DNA of 10,050 nt, taken from the NCBI GenBank assembly GCA_022837185.1, contig JALHJD010000087.1, positions 1 through 10,050 of the forward strand, in the 5' to 3' direction. Under the pieces are notes generated by a model. That model searched no databases and was not told the origin of the DNA. It saw only the letters and a list, made by a program, of their open reading frames with translations. The DNA is from Desulfobacteraceae bacterium. Lineage in GTDB: Bacteria > Desulfobacterota > Desulfobulbia > Desulfobulbales > Desulfobulbaceae. Numbering within the stretch: the first letter of the stretch is position 1; each line of letters starts with the position of its first letter. The position numbers were made by a program, and so were the translations under genes. Below are positions 1 to 6,677 of this stretch, piece after piece.

Positions 1-1
1 G

Positions 2-886
2 GAATCCGGCGTGCCGTTTATCCCCCACGATGAAATTCTTTCCCTGGAAGAATTCGAGCGGCTGGTGCGGATTTTCTGTTCCCTGGGGGTTTCCAAGGTC
101 CGGGTCACAGGCGGGGAGCCGTTTTGTCGGCGGGGCTGCATGCCTTTCCTGGAGCGTTTGCGGGGGGTCGAAGGGGTGCATACCCTCCATGTCACCACCA
201 ACGGGGTCAAGACGGCCCGGTATTTGGATGACCTGAAAGAGATCGGCATCGACGGGATAAATCTGAGCCTTGATACCCTTGACCCGCAGAGATTCTGGTC
301 CATTACCCGGCGCGACTACCTTGACAGTGTCCTGCAGGCCCTGCATGGCGCCTTGAGCCGGAAAATTCCCCTCAAGGTCAACAGTGTTGTGCTGGATGAC
401 ACCACTGATGAGGAAATGGCCGGGTTGGCCGGACTGGCCGAACAATATCCCCTCACCCTCCGCTTTATTGAATTGATGCCTTTTTCCGGCACGGCGCGCA
501 CCGGCAGGATTGAAAACGGCGATCTGGTCCGCCGGCTGCAGAGAATCTTTCCGAAGCTGGAGGAGTGCACAACTGTGTCGCCGTCGACCGCCCGGCTCTT
601 TTCCCTGCCGGGTTACGCCGGCCGGCTGGGCGTCATCCAGGGGCATTCCCGCCAGTTCTGCGCCACCTGCAACAAGGTGCGCATCACCCCCGTGGGCACG
701 CTGAAAACCTGCCTGTATGACAACGGCGTCCTGGACTTGAAGGAGTTGCTGCGCGGTGGAGCAGGTGACGGAGAAATTGCGGCGGCTATAGTCGACTGCG
801 TCGGCAACCGTTTTGCCGACGGCCACGAGACCGAGTATTTCTGCCGCCGCTCCGCCGAGCAGTCCATGTCCCAGATCGGCGGTTGA
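2..886 (+). CDS. moaA: GTP 3',8-cyclase MoaA (molybdenum cofactor biosynthesis), 5' end outside window
   Basis: MoaA is a radical-SAM enzyme that rearranges GTP to 3',8-cyclo-GTP, the first step of molybdopterin synthesis in the cytoplasm. About 294 residues are visible; the family is usually 320-340, so roughly the first 30-60 residues, including the CxxxCxxC cluster that binds SAM, lie upstream of the window. The reading frame is open to the left edge, so the GTG at 11 is not the start. Visible landmarks are the SAM-binding TGGEP motif (about 107-121), the TTNG segment, RFIELMPF in the barrel, and the C-terminal CX2CX13C motif (Cys codons at 659, 668 and 710) that holds the second 4Fe-4S cluster and binds GTP. 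The protein ends in the conserved Gly-Gly tail (QIGG). It converges with moeA, another gene of the same pathway. Identification is secure from these motifs. Confidence 0.96.
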   Translation, partial: ESGVPFIPHDEILSLEEFERLVRIFCSLGVSKVRVTGGEPFCRRGCMPFLERLRGVEGVHTLHVTTNGVKTARYLDDLKEIGIDGINLSLDTLDPQRFWSITRRDYLDSVLQALHGALSRKIPLKVNSVVLDDTTDEEMAGLAGLAEQYPLTLRFIELMPFSGTARTGRIENGDLVRRLQRIFPKLEECTTVSPSTARLFSLPGYAGRLGVIQGHSRQFCATCNKVRITPVGTLKTCLYDNGVLDLKELLRGGAGDGEIAAAIVDCVGNRFADGHETEYFCRRSAEQSMSQIGG

Positions 887-892
887 GAGGGG

Positions 893-910
893 GTCAAGTC
901 TTTGCTTGAC
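893..910. terminator. Hairpin between convergent moaA and moeA, possible weak terminator
   Basis: A perfect 6-bp stem, GTCAAG (893-898) and CTTGAC (905-910), encloses a 6-nt loop 6 nt after the moaA stop. It sits where a bidirectional terminator is expected between convergent genes. Neither strand has a T-run after it, so termination would be inefficient or factor-dependent. It also overlaps the end of the tiny minus-strand ORF at 894-974. Confidence 0.3.
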
Positions 911-974
911 TCATCTCGATGATGTTCCGCACCGGTTCCAGGCAACGAATACCTTTCACGCGAATTGCATTCAT
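894..974 (-). CDS. Tiny ORF of 26 residues overlapping the moeA stop, TusA-like N-terminus (doubtful)
   Basis: The ATG at 972-974 overlaps the moeA TGA by one base (TGATG), an arrangement typical of translational coupling. The 26-residue product begins MNAIRVKGIRCLEPV, which resembles the start of TusA/SirA-family sulfur-carrier proteins (a D-x-RGL-x-CP-x-PV pattern, with Leu in place of Pro after the Cys). It stops after about one third of that family's usual length. The sequence beyond the stop is the 3' end of moaA on the other strand, so no frameshift would restore a full protein. No clear ribosome binding site is seen. It may be a decayed remnant, a leaderless coupled peptide, or chance. 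Confidence 0.2.
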   Translation of the reverse strand: MNAIRVKGIRCLEPVRNIIEMSQAKT

Positions 975-2191
975 CAAATCAACAGTTGGGCGGAGATGAC
1001 GGTGCCGGACGCAATTCGGTCGACGCCTTCGGGAACGGCCGCCAGGACCTGGGCATCGGCCATGGACTGCAGCCGGCTGGCGGCCCGCAGGGGATGGAAC
1101 TGGGGCAGTTCCGTGCTCTCTTTGATCACCCCGAACACAAAACGGGTCCAATGGGGATGCCCGCCTCCGATTTCCTCGGCGAGCCGCATGGCGATCCTCG
1201 GAAGGCCTGGTTTTTCATAGCCGGCCAGGCGTTGGAGGCCGGGCAGGGCAATCTGCAGAAAACCCATGAGGTTGGAGGGCGGCCCGCCGGGCAGGATGAA
1301 GACCGGTTTGCCTCCCAGAAGGCCGAAACCGACGGCCTTGCCGGGTCCGATCCGGATGCGGTGGAATACCTTCCGCCAACCCAACCGTTCCAGCATCCGA
1401 GCAACCAGATCCCGGTCTCCCGACCAGGCGCCGCCGCTGGTGACCACGGCATCGATGTCGGCGGCGGCTGCCGCCAGGCTTTCCAGAAGTTCATCCGGCT
1501 CGTCCCTGACGATGGAACAGCCGGTGGCCCATCCGAAGCGGCGGCACCAGGCATTCAAGGCGACAAGGTTGCTGGCGTATAATTTCCCTTCGGGCAGGGG
1601 CCGACCCGGCGCCACCACCTCATCGCCGGTGGCGATGAGGGCGATCCGCGGTTTTCGGCATACCCCCACGCGATCATGACCGGCGGCGGCCAGCAGTCCC
1701 ACCAGTCCGGGTGAAAGGGGCGTCCCGCGGGAAACGAGAAGTCCGCCCCGGGTCACGTCGGTTCCTTTGCGTAAAATATTGCGCCCTTTCTCGGCGCTGT
1801 TCCCGGCAATCACCTCGTTGCCCTCCACCCGGGCAAATTCCTCGGCGAGAACGGCGTCGGCATTTTTCGGTATGCGGGCGCCGGTCAATACCCTTACTGC
1901 CCCTCCGGGCTCCACACGATCTTCGGAGAGAATGCCGGCCGCGGCGACGCCGGCGAGGGCCAGCCGTACCGGTTGCTCCGGGCAGGCGCGGGCCACGCTT
2001 TCCGACCGGACCGCGTAGCCATCCTTCATGGACGCATCCACGGAGGGCGAATCGACCAGGGCACGGAGATCCTCCGCCGCCACCCGGTCGACCCCCTCAT
2101 CCAGGGGAACCGTTTCGGAGGGAAGCGGCTCCAGATGATTCAGGGTCAGGGCCAGGGCCTCGTCGAGCCCAAGGGCGAAATCAGACGTCAT
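974..2191 (-). CDS. moeA: Molybdopterin molybdenumtransferase MoeA
   Basis: MoeA inserts molybdate into adenylylated molybdopterin, releasing AMP and giving mature Mo cofactor. The product is 405 residues, normal for the family. It starts at an ATG with a GAGGAG ribosome binding site 4 nt upstream. Visible motifs are DASMKDGYA with Asp57, TGARIPKNADAV (103-114), RKGTD with Asp145, TGDE (188-191), SGG-x3-GDRD (252-261) and PGKA (283-286); Asp57, Asp145 and Asp261 align with catalytically important aspartates of E. coli MoeA. Two loops differ from the usual form: SGGAWSGD instead of SGGVSVGD-like, and LPGGPPSN (300-307) instead of LPGNPVS. This variant, as I recall it, occurs in desulfobacterial MoeA proteins near fmdE-like genes. 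It lies 70 nt downstream of the fmdE-like gene in the same orientation, probably in one transcript. It could be a paralogue specialised for tungsten or a particular enzyme; the sequence cannot decide that. Confidence 0.94.
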   Translation of the reverse strand: MTSDFALGLDEALALTLNHLEPLPSETVPLDEGVDRVAAEDLRALVDSPSVDASMKDGYAVRSESVARACPEQPVRLALAGVAAAGILSEDRVEPGGAVRVLTGARIPKNADAVLAEEFARVEGNEVIAGNSAEKGRNILRKGTDVTRGGLLVSRGTPLSPGLVGLLAAAGHDRVGVCRKPRIALIATGDEVVAPGRPLPEGKLYASNLVALNAWCRRFGWATGCSIVRDEPDELLESLAAAAADIDAVVTSGGAWSGDRDLVARMLERLGWRKVFHRIRIGPGKAVGFGLLGGKPVFILPGGPPSNLMGFLQIALPGLQRLAGYEKPGLPRIAMRLAEEIGGGHPHWTRFVFGVIKESTELPQFHPLRAASRLQSMADAQVLAAVPEGVDRIASGTVISAQLLI

Positions 2192-2261
2192 GTGCTCCTC
2201 TCTTCAATTCTCGGGGTTACAGGAAGCAACAGCCCCGGCTTGCCTGGTCCGGCTTTCCCGG

Positions 2262-2894
2262 TCATGAGGTTGCGCCCGGGTCTGCCTGCGGATCGGAATC
2301 CTGCCGTTCATCGACCGGATCAAAATAGCTTTCACCGGCACAGTGCCTGCACAGCAGTACTTCGCCCCTCCGGACTTCCCTGCCGTCCCGGACCATCTGC
2401 CCGCATTGTTCACAGACCACGCGCCGGCGGGGAGGGCCGGGCATCTGACACGGATCAGGCCGCACCCGTACCTGCTGGACGTTAAACAGCAGCTCATCGG
2501 GCATCCGCTTGTAGCCCTCGATCTGCCGGGTCCGGGCATCGGAGGCATCCGGGGCGAAGTTCGCGGCCAGGTCCCTGGAGGATTCGGTGGAGACAATCCG
2601 GTAAGCCGTCCCGGTCTCGAGGTTGAGGAAGGTGGCGGCATTGATGCCGAAATCCTTGAATTTCAGGGTCCTGCGGCCCAGCCGGCAGCCCGTCACGCTT
2701 TCAATGGCATCGGTGGCGCACCGGTCGATCTCCACGAAGACCATCAGTTTTTTCCGGAAGGAGGGAGCCTTGGGGTCCGTAATGTCCACCAGCCGGCATC
2801 CCAGCATGGCCATGCGCACCCCGATGATCTGGCCGGCGCACAAATGGCCGTGCCGTTGCACGGATTCGGCCAGCAGGTTTGCAAAGGATTGCAT
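2262..2894 (-). CDS. FmdE-family protein with C-terminal zinc ribbon
   Basis: This belongs to the FmdE family, named for a protein encoded with molybdenum formylmethanofuran dehydrogenase in methanogens; its biochemical role is not settled, but a role in Mo/W enzyme maturation or metal binding is commonly assumed. The product is 210 residues. The start chosen is the ATG at 2892-2894, with AGGAG 5 nt upstream; a TTG 20 codons further up has no such support. The N-terminal domain shows the family signature HGHLCAG (15-21, Cys19), then Cys59 and Cys70 in the DRC...TGC segment followed by LKFKDFG. A C-terminal zinc ribbon has CEQC (161-164) and CRHC (182-185). It directly precedes moeA, which supports a link with the Mo cofactor. 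There is no signal peptide, so it should be cytoplasmic. FwdE or TraR-like naming would be equally defensible. Confidence 0.87.
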   Translation of the reverse strand: MQSFANLLAESVQRHGHLCAGQIIGVRMAMLGCRLVDITDPKAPSFRKKLMVFVEIDRCATDAIESVTGCRLGRRTLKFKDFGINAATFLNLETGTAYRIVSTESSRDLAANFAPDASDARTRQIEGYKRMPDELLFNVQQVRVRPDPCQMPGPPRRRVVCEQCGQMVRDGREVRRGEVLLCRHCAGESYFDPVDERQDSDPQADPGATS

Positions 2895-2963
2895 CGATTC
2901 TCCTGTTTCTGAGGGAAGGGATATCTTCACCGGCCGGGGAGGGCAACCCGCCAAAAAAATCCG

Positions 2964-5144
2964 TCAGGCCTCGAACTTGAATCTGGCGACCATTGTAGCG
3001 ATTTCCCCGGCTATCTCCGTCAACTCGGCTGCCGCCTCGTTGACTTTCTGCGCCCCGGTATTCGATTCATTGGCGGCATGGTTGACATCCTGTATGCTTG
3101 CCGAGACCTCGGTCACGCCCTTGGCGGCTTCCGCGGCGCTGCCGGCCATGACGTTGGAGCCGCTGGCAACCTCGGCAATGGCGGTGGCGATATTGTTGGT
3201 GCCTGCCCGGGCCTGATGAATGTTGCCGGAGATTTCATTGGCGTTTTCCTTCTGCTGTTCAACCGATTTGGAGATGAGCGCGGACGCTTCGTTGATATGA
3301 TTGATGATATTGGCTATCTCGTCAATGACCTTGACAACCTCTCTGGTATTGCTCTGCACGCCCTTTACCCTGCCGGCGATATCCTGGGCCGCCTTGGCGC
3401 TCTGATCGGCGAGCTCCTTGATTTCGTTGGCGACCACGGCAAATCCCCTGCCGGCATCACCGGCGGAGGCGGCTTCGATGGTCGCGTTCAGGGCCAGCAG
3501 GTTGGTCTGCTTGGCTATGCGGCTGATGACCGAGGTCACATCGCCGATATCCTCGGCAACCTTGCCCAGGAGTTCAATGGTCTGCATGGCAGACACCGAT
3601 TTGCTTTTGGCCATTTCGGCAATATCCGAACCGTCCCGGGCGAAGCGGGCGACATCGGCAAGCTCCATGGAATTTTCCTCGATTGCCGAGGCCACGGAAT
3701 CGACGTTTTGCGACATCTGTTCGGCCGAAGAGGAAATACTCTGCACATTGACACTCATTTCTTCCGCTGCCGAGGCGATGGCATTGATATTGGCTGACAT
3801 CTGCTCGGTCGCCCCAGCCACGGAACCGGACCGGGTGGAAACCTGTTCCGCGGAGGAGGCCATCTGGGCCGACAGAGCCGACAAATCGGCGGAAGAAGTG
3901 TTGAGCTGGCCGGCATACTCGGCGATGTCTCCCACCATGATCTGCAGCTTTTCGATGAAGATGTTGAACCACTTGGCCAGTTCGCCGATTTCGTCGCGGC
4001 TCTCCTCCTGCAGCCGGACGGTCAGGTTGCCTTCACCTTCGGCGATGTCCTGCAGCATGGTGACCGCCTTTTTCAGCGGACGGATGATCATGCCGGAGAT
4101 GTACACCCCCAGTACAATCGCCAGGATCAGGGAGCCGATCACCAGGAACAGCTCAATGGTCTGCCACCTGCTGACCAGGCCGGCGGTCGTCTCCATGGTG
4201 CTCTCGGTATCGGACTTGATATTCATGGCCGCGTTGAGCACATCGGCCTGCATGCCCGCCATGCTCTCCCAGATCTGCGAGGAGGCCTCATTGAGCCTGG
4301 TTTCCTCGGCCAGGACGAGCTTCTTGGCATTGATGGTCCTGTCCGTGCTGCCGGCCAGATCATCGAGCAGAGCGGCGATGGGCGCCGCCGCCGGATCTGC
4401 GGAAAGGACCTCCAGTTCGGTGCTGATGTTCCGGAGCAGGGTCGAGGCCTGGATCCTGACATAGTCGATATACTCCGCGTCCGACGAGGCTATCGACTCG
4501 TTGACCAGGGCGTTCATCTCGTTGCACAGTGATTTGACCGACGAGGCTGCCTTGACGGCGGCAATCGCCTGGCCGGCGGTACCGGAAATCTCCTCGAACT
4601 GCCGGCCGACGGCGGCGGCGTCACTGGTCGCGGCGACTTTTTTCTCTATGTCGTCGATTGCTTCGTATATCTTGATCTCCGCATCGAACTGGGCATTGTC
4701 GACAATGCTGATGGTCAATTTGATGACCTCGGCGATCAGGGAGTTGTATACCTTCTTCAGTTCCCCCAGGTCCTTGAGGGCCTGCAGCTGGCTGGTCTTC
4801 AGGGTCAGGAGCCCCTCCACCGCCGCGAGCAGTCCGGCGTCCTCATCGGAACCGGAGAGGGCGCTCTGGCGGTGGTCGGCCAGTTTACTCCGGATATCCG
4901 CAAGATTGTCGTCGGTCCGGGCATTGACAATGGCAACGGCAAACGTCTGCAGCGGCATGGTCTGGCTTATCCGCGCGACCTGCATCTCGATGTTTTCATC
5001 AATGGCGGTGGTGGCCTGTTTCAGATTGGCCTGGATGTTGCCCAGAGAGACAAATCCCGCCAGGCCGGAAAGACCGGCGATCGCCGCGCAGACGATGAAG
5101 CCCAGGGAAAGCTTCCACTTGAGTCCTGATCTGAAAAAATTCAT
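2964..5144 (-). CDS. Methyl-accepting chemotaxis protein (transmembrane chemoreceptor)
   Basis: Chemoreceptors sense a ligand outside the cell and control CheA kinase through a cytoplasmic coiled-coil hairpin. The product is 726 residues from the ATG at 5142-5144, chosen because it opens a typical N-terminus (MNFFRSGLKWK followed by a membrane segment at about 12-34); in-frame ATG and TTG codons 11 and 13 codons earlier lie inside the upstream gene. Order of domains: membrane segment 1, a large mostly helical periplasmic region (about 35-328), membrane segment 2 (about 329-354), a HAMP domain beginning RPLKKAV (about 355-407), then the signalling domain. The conserved hairpin tip is around 545-575 (QTNLLALNATIEAA...GRGFAVVANEI). 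No C-terminal CheR-docking pentapeptide is present (the end is VARFKFEA). It starts 4 nt after the stop of the binding-protein gene, so the two are almost certainly co-transcribed, and the binding protein may present its ligand to this receptor. No cheA or cheW is in the window. Confidence 0.95.
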   Translation of the reverse strand: MNFFRSGLKWKLSLGFIVCAAIAGLSGLAGFVSLGNIQANLKQATTAIDENIEMQVARISQTMPLQTFAVAIVNARTDDNLADIRSKLADHRQSALSGSDEDAGLLAAVEGLLTLKTSQLQALKDLGELKKVYNSLIAEVIKLTISIVDNAQFDAEIKIYEAIDDIEKKVAATSDAAAVGRQFEEISGTAGQAIAAVKAASSVKSLCNEMNALVNESIASSDAEYIDYVRIQASTLLRNISTELEVLSADPAAAPIAALLDDLAGSTDRTINAKKLVLAEETRLNEASSQIWESMAGMQADVLNAAMNIKSDTESTMETTAGLVSRWQTIELFLVIGSLILAIVLGVYISGMIIRPLKKAVTMLQDIAEGEGNLTVRLQEESRDEIGELAKWFNIFIEKLQIMVGDIAEYAGQLNTSSADLSALSAQMASSAEQVSTRSGSVAGATEQMSANINAIASAAEEMSVNVQSISSSAEQMSQNVDSVASAIEENSMELADVARFARDGSDIAEMAKSKSVSAMQTIELLGKVAEDIGDVTSVISRIAKQTNLLALNATIEAASAGDAGRGFAVVANEIKELADQSAKAAQDIAGRVKGVQSNTREVVKVIDEIANIINHINEASALISKSVEQQKENANEISGNIHQARAGTNNIATAIAEVASGSNVMAGSAAEAAKGVTEVSASIQDVNHAANESNTGAQKVNEAAAELTEIAGEIATMVARFKFEA

Positions 5145-5148
5145 TGTT

Positions 5149-6294
5149 CTATATGTCCAAAGGTTTGATCCGGCCATCCTCAATGATGGTCAGGAAGATT
5201 TCGTCCATGCCCTGATGATCTCCGGGACCGTACTGCAGGACAATGCCGCCCAGATCGAAGGCGCCCGTTTCCTGGACGGAGCGGAGAAAGTTCTCCCGGG
5301 TCAGGTCGCCCTGGACGGATTCAGCCGCCATGGCGAAAAATTTGCCCACCATGTATCCTTCCAGGGAGACAAAATCAGGGGAGACGTCCGGTTGATATTT
5401 GCCGAGCGCCTCCCGGTATTCCTGTACCAGGGGAACGCTCTGATCGTCGGGAAAGCTGACCACCTGGGAGATGATCGTCCCGTCTCCGTCTCCGCCAAGC
5501 TCCTCGGCCAGGGAACTGGTACCGACAAAGGATATGTTGGCGTAGACCGTGTCGGTCATGCCTATTTGTTTGGCCAGCTTGATGAATTCCGCGCAGGGCT
5601 TGTACACCCCGACCATGACCACGGCCTCGGGAGCGGCCTTCCTGATGTTGAGCAGGCCGCTCTTGACCGCGGCGGTATTCCGTTCATACGTCCCGGTGGC
5701 GACCAGTTCCATGCCTCTTTTTCGCAGGGCGATTTCAATGCCGCTCAGGCCGGCCTGGCCATATCCGTCATTCTGGTAGAAGCAGGCGATTTTTTTCAAC
5801 CCCTGCCCGTCGACAAGATACTGGGCGAGCCGTTCCATTTCCTGGTAATAACTTCCCCTGACATTGATGACGTATTTCTTGAAGGGATTGCGCAGGAATT
5901 CGGCGCCGGTAAAGGGGCCGATAAAAGGGACCTGCTCTTTTTCGGCAAGGGGAACAACCGCCTGGGCCGTCGGGGTGCCGACCCCGCCGATCAGCAGAAA
6001 CACCTTGTCTTTTTCAATCAGGTCGCGGGTGTTCCTGATCGCTTCGCCGGGTTCATAGCCGTCGTCTTTGCTGATCAGGACGATTTTCCGTCCTTTTACT
6101 CCCCCGGCGTCATTTATCCGGGCAAAGGATGCTTCGATGCCGGCGCGCAGGTTGGTGCCGAGGTCCTGGGATGGTCCGGACAGGGCGCAGGACTGCCCGA
6201 CGACGATCCTGTCGGGGGTTACTCCCACTTCAGCATGGATGGCCCCGGCGGCAAGCAACAGGAAAAAAGAGAAGAACCAGCATATTTTGTTCAC
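5149..6294 (-). CDS. Periplasmic amino-acid/amide-type substrate-binding protein (LivJ-like, type 1 fold)
   Basis: This is a solute-binding protein of the Peripla_BP_6 / LivJ group, 381 residues, exported to the periplasm. It starts with GTG at 6292-6294, with GAGGT 6 nt upstream. A signal peptide is clear: positive MNK, hydrophobic residues 4-19, likely cleavage after HA at 21. The mature protein opens with the strand DRIVVGQSCALSGPSQ, followed by GGVKGRKI, DDGYEPGEA and GGVGTPTAQAVVPLAE, then PFIGPFTGAEFLR and FYQNDGYGQAGLSG, all typical of this ligand-binding subgroup. The ligand cannot be read from the sequence; branched-chain amino acids, amides and aromatic acids are known ligands of relatives. 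No permease or ATPase gene is adjacent. The next gene, 4 nt away, is a chemoreceptor, which suggests a sensory rather than transport role. The gene is preceded by a candidate promoter at 6365-6393 and several inverted repeats. Confidence 0.93.
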   Translation of the reverse strand: MNKICWFFSFFLLLAAGAIHAEVGVTPDRIVVGQSCALSGPSQDLGTNLRAGIEASFARINDAGGVKGRKIVLISKDDGYEPGEAIRNTRDLIEKDKVFLLIGGVGTPTAQAVVPLAEKEQVPFIGPFTGAEFLRNPFKKYVINVRGSYYQEMERLAQYLVDGQGLKKIACFYQNDGYGQAGLSGIEIALRKRGMELVATGTYERNTAAVKSGLLNIRKAAPEAVVMVGVYKPCAEFIKLAKQIGMTDTVYANISFVGTSSLAEELGGDGDGTIISQVVSFPDDQSVPLVQEYREALGKYQPDVSPDFVSLEGYMVGKFFAMAAESVQGDLTRENFLRSVQETGAFDLGGIVLQYGPGDHQGMDEIFLTIIEDGRIKPLDI

Positions 6295-6332
6295 AACAGC
6301 ACCTCACTGAAAATGGAAAGAAGAATGATTGT

Positions 6333-6354
6333 CAATGAGTGGGGCTCCTCATTG
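6333..6354 (-). repeat. Inverted repeat in the leader of the binding-protein gene
   Basis: Perfect 7-bp arms CAATGAG (6333-6339) and CTCATTG (6348-6354) flank an 8-nt loop, about 40 bp before the GTG start and just downstream of the predicted transcription start. A third copy of the core, AATGAG at 6361-6366, overlaps the predicted -10 element, so the middle arm could pair with either neighbour. It may be an operator or an mRNA hairpin. Confidence 0.4.
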
Positions 6355-6364
6355 CATTGTAATG

Positions 6365-6393
6365 AGTATATACTCTTCAAATCGGTAAGGCAA
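6365..6393 (-). promoter_or_regulatory. Predicted sigma70-type promoter for the binding protein/chemoreceptor operon
   Basis: Read on the minus strand, TTGCCT (6388-6393) and TATACT (6365-6370) are separated by 17 nt. The -35 matches four and the -10 five of six consensus bases. The start point would be near 6358, giving a leader of about 64 nt. The -10 lies within a perfect 12-bp palindrome, GAGTATATACTC (6364-6375), which by itself could bind a dimeric repressor. Prediction from consensus only. Confidence 0.45.
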
Positions 6394-6420
6394 ATTCCCG
6401 GAGCAAAAAGCGGAAATTTG
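6391..6420. promoter_or_regulatory. 30-bp inverted repeat abutting the -35 element, operator-like
   Basis: Arms of 10 bp (6391-6400 and 6411-6420) pair at nine of ten positions across a 10-nt spacer: CAAATTCCCG against CGGAAATTTG. The repeat overlaps three bases of the predicted -35 and is centred about 47 bp upstream of the predicted start point, a usual place for an activator or repressor. It is one of the longest inverted repeats noticed in the window. The binding factor is unknown. Confidence 0.4.
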
Positions 6421-6653
6421 CATTGCTGCAGATGTGCGGCGACTTTTTTCCCTGCCGGGCACCAATCTTCAGTCAATCGGCATGGCTGGATACTGTTTTC
6501 TTTGAGGGAGTGGTTTTTTTTCAGCGCCCGGAGCGAAACCCCTGACGGCGGAGTGTTTCCGCGCACCCGGGTCTCGATCCCATGCAGGAGGCCGGCTCCT
6601 GGAACCGGAATAAGGGAGGCCCCACGGCAAGAGGCGTTTTCGCGTGGCCTGCC
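6421..6653. other. Gene-free stretch with imperfect inverted repeats
   Basis: No credible coding sequence is seen. It contains an eight-T run on the plus strand (6514-6521), an imperfect hairpin at 6527-6571 (outer CCCGG/CCGGG and inner GCGAAAC/GTTTC-C-GC arms), and a perfect 6-bp stem CAGGAG/CTCCTG at 6585-6601 with a 5-nt loop. Another imperfect stem, AGGCC-CC-ACG (6617-6626) with CGTGGCCT (6643-6650), lies closest to the upstream minus-strand gene and could contribute to its 3' end. Functions are unknown; a small RNA cannot be excluded. Confidence 0.35.
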
Positions 6654-6675
6654 CCGCCCTTTACTGCCAGGGCGG
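6654..6675 (-). terminator. Hairpin directly after the propeller gene, possible terminator
   Basis: Perfect 7-bp GC-rich arms CCGCCCT (6654-6660) and AGGGCGG (6669-6675) enclose an 8-nt loop, two bases past the stop codon of the minus-strand propeller gene. The position fits a terminator or 3'-end stabiliser, but the minus strand has no T-run after it, so classic intrinsic termination is uncertain. Confidence 0.35.
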
Positions 6676-6677
6676 TT

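Noticed and set aside
2895..2954. TTG-initiated 20-residue extension of the FmdE-like protein
   Set aside because: The ATG at 2894 has AGGAG at ideal spacing and the family N-terminus begins there; the extension would translate through that ribosome binding site.
2954..2960. A seven-base T-run (minus strand) just after the chemoreceptor stop as an intrinsic terminator
   Set aside because: No convincing GC-rich stem precedes the run, so read-through into the fmdE/moeA pair is equally likely.
3418..4464. A 348-codon plus-strand open frame inside the chemoreceptor gene
   Set aside because: Antisense shadow of the repetitive coiled-coil region; the Ser/Ala/Met-rich translation is what the reverse of such coding produces.
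5145..5183. Upstream in-frame starts (TTG at 5183, ATG at 5177) for the chemoreceptor
   Set aside because: They lie inside the binding-protein gene and would put a polar, non-typical stretch before the first membrane segment; the ATG at 5144 gives a normal chemoreceptor N-terminus.
6291..6566. A 91-codon minus-strand open frame upstream of the binding protein
   Set aside because: It runs through the predicted promoter and overlaps the binding-protein start, has no clear ribosome binding site, and its sequence resembles no family.
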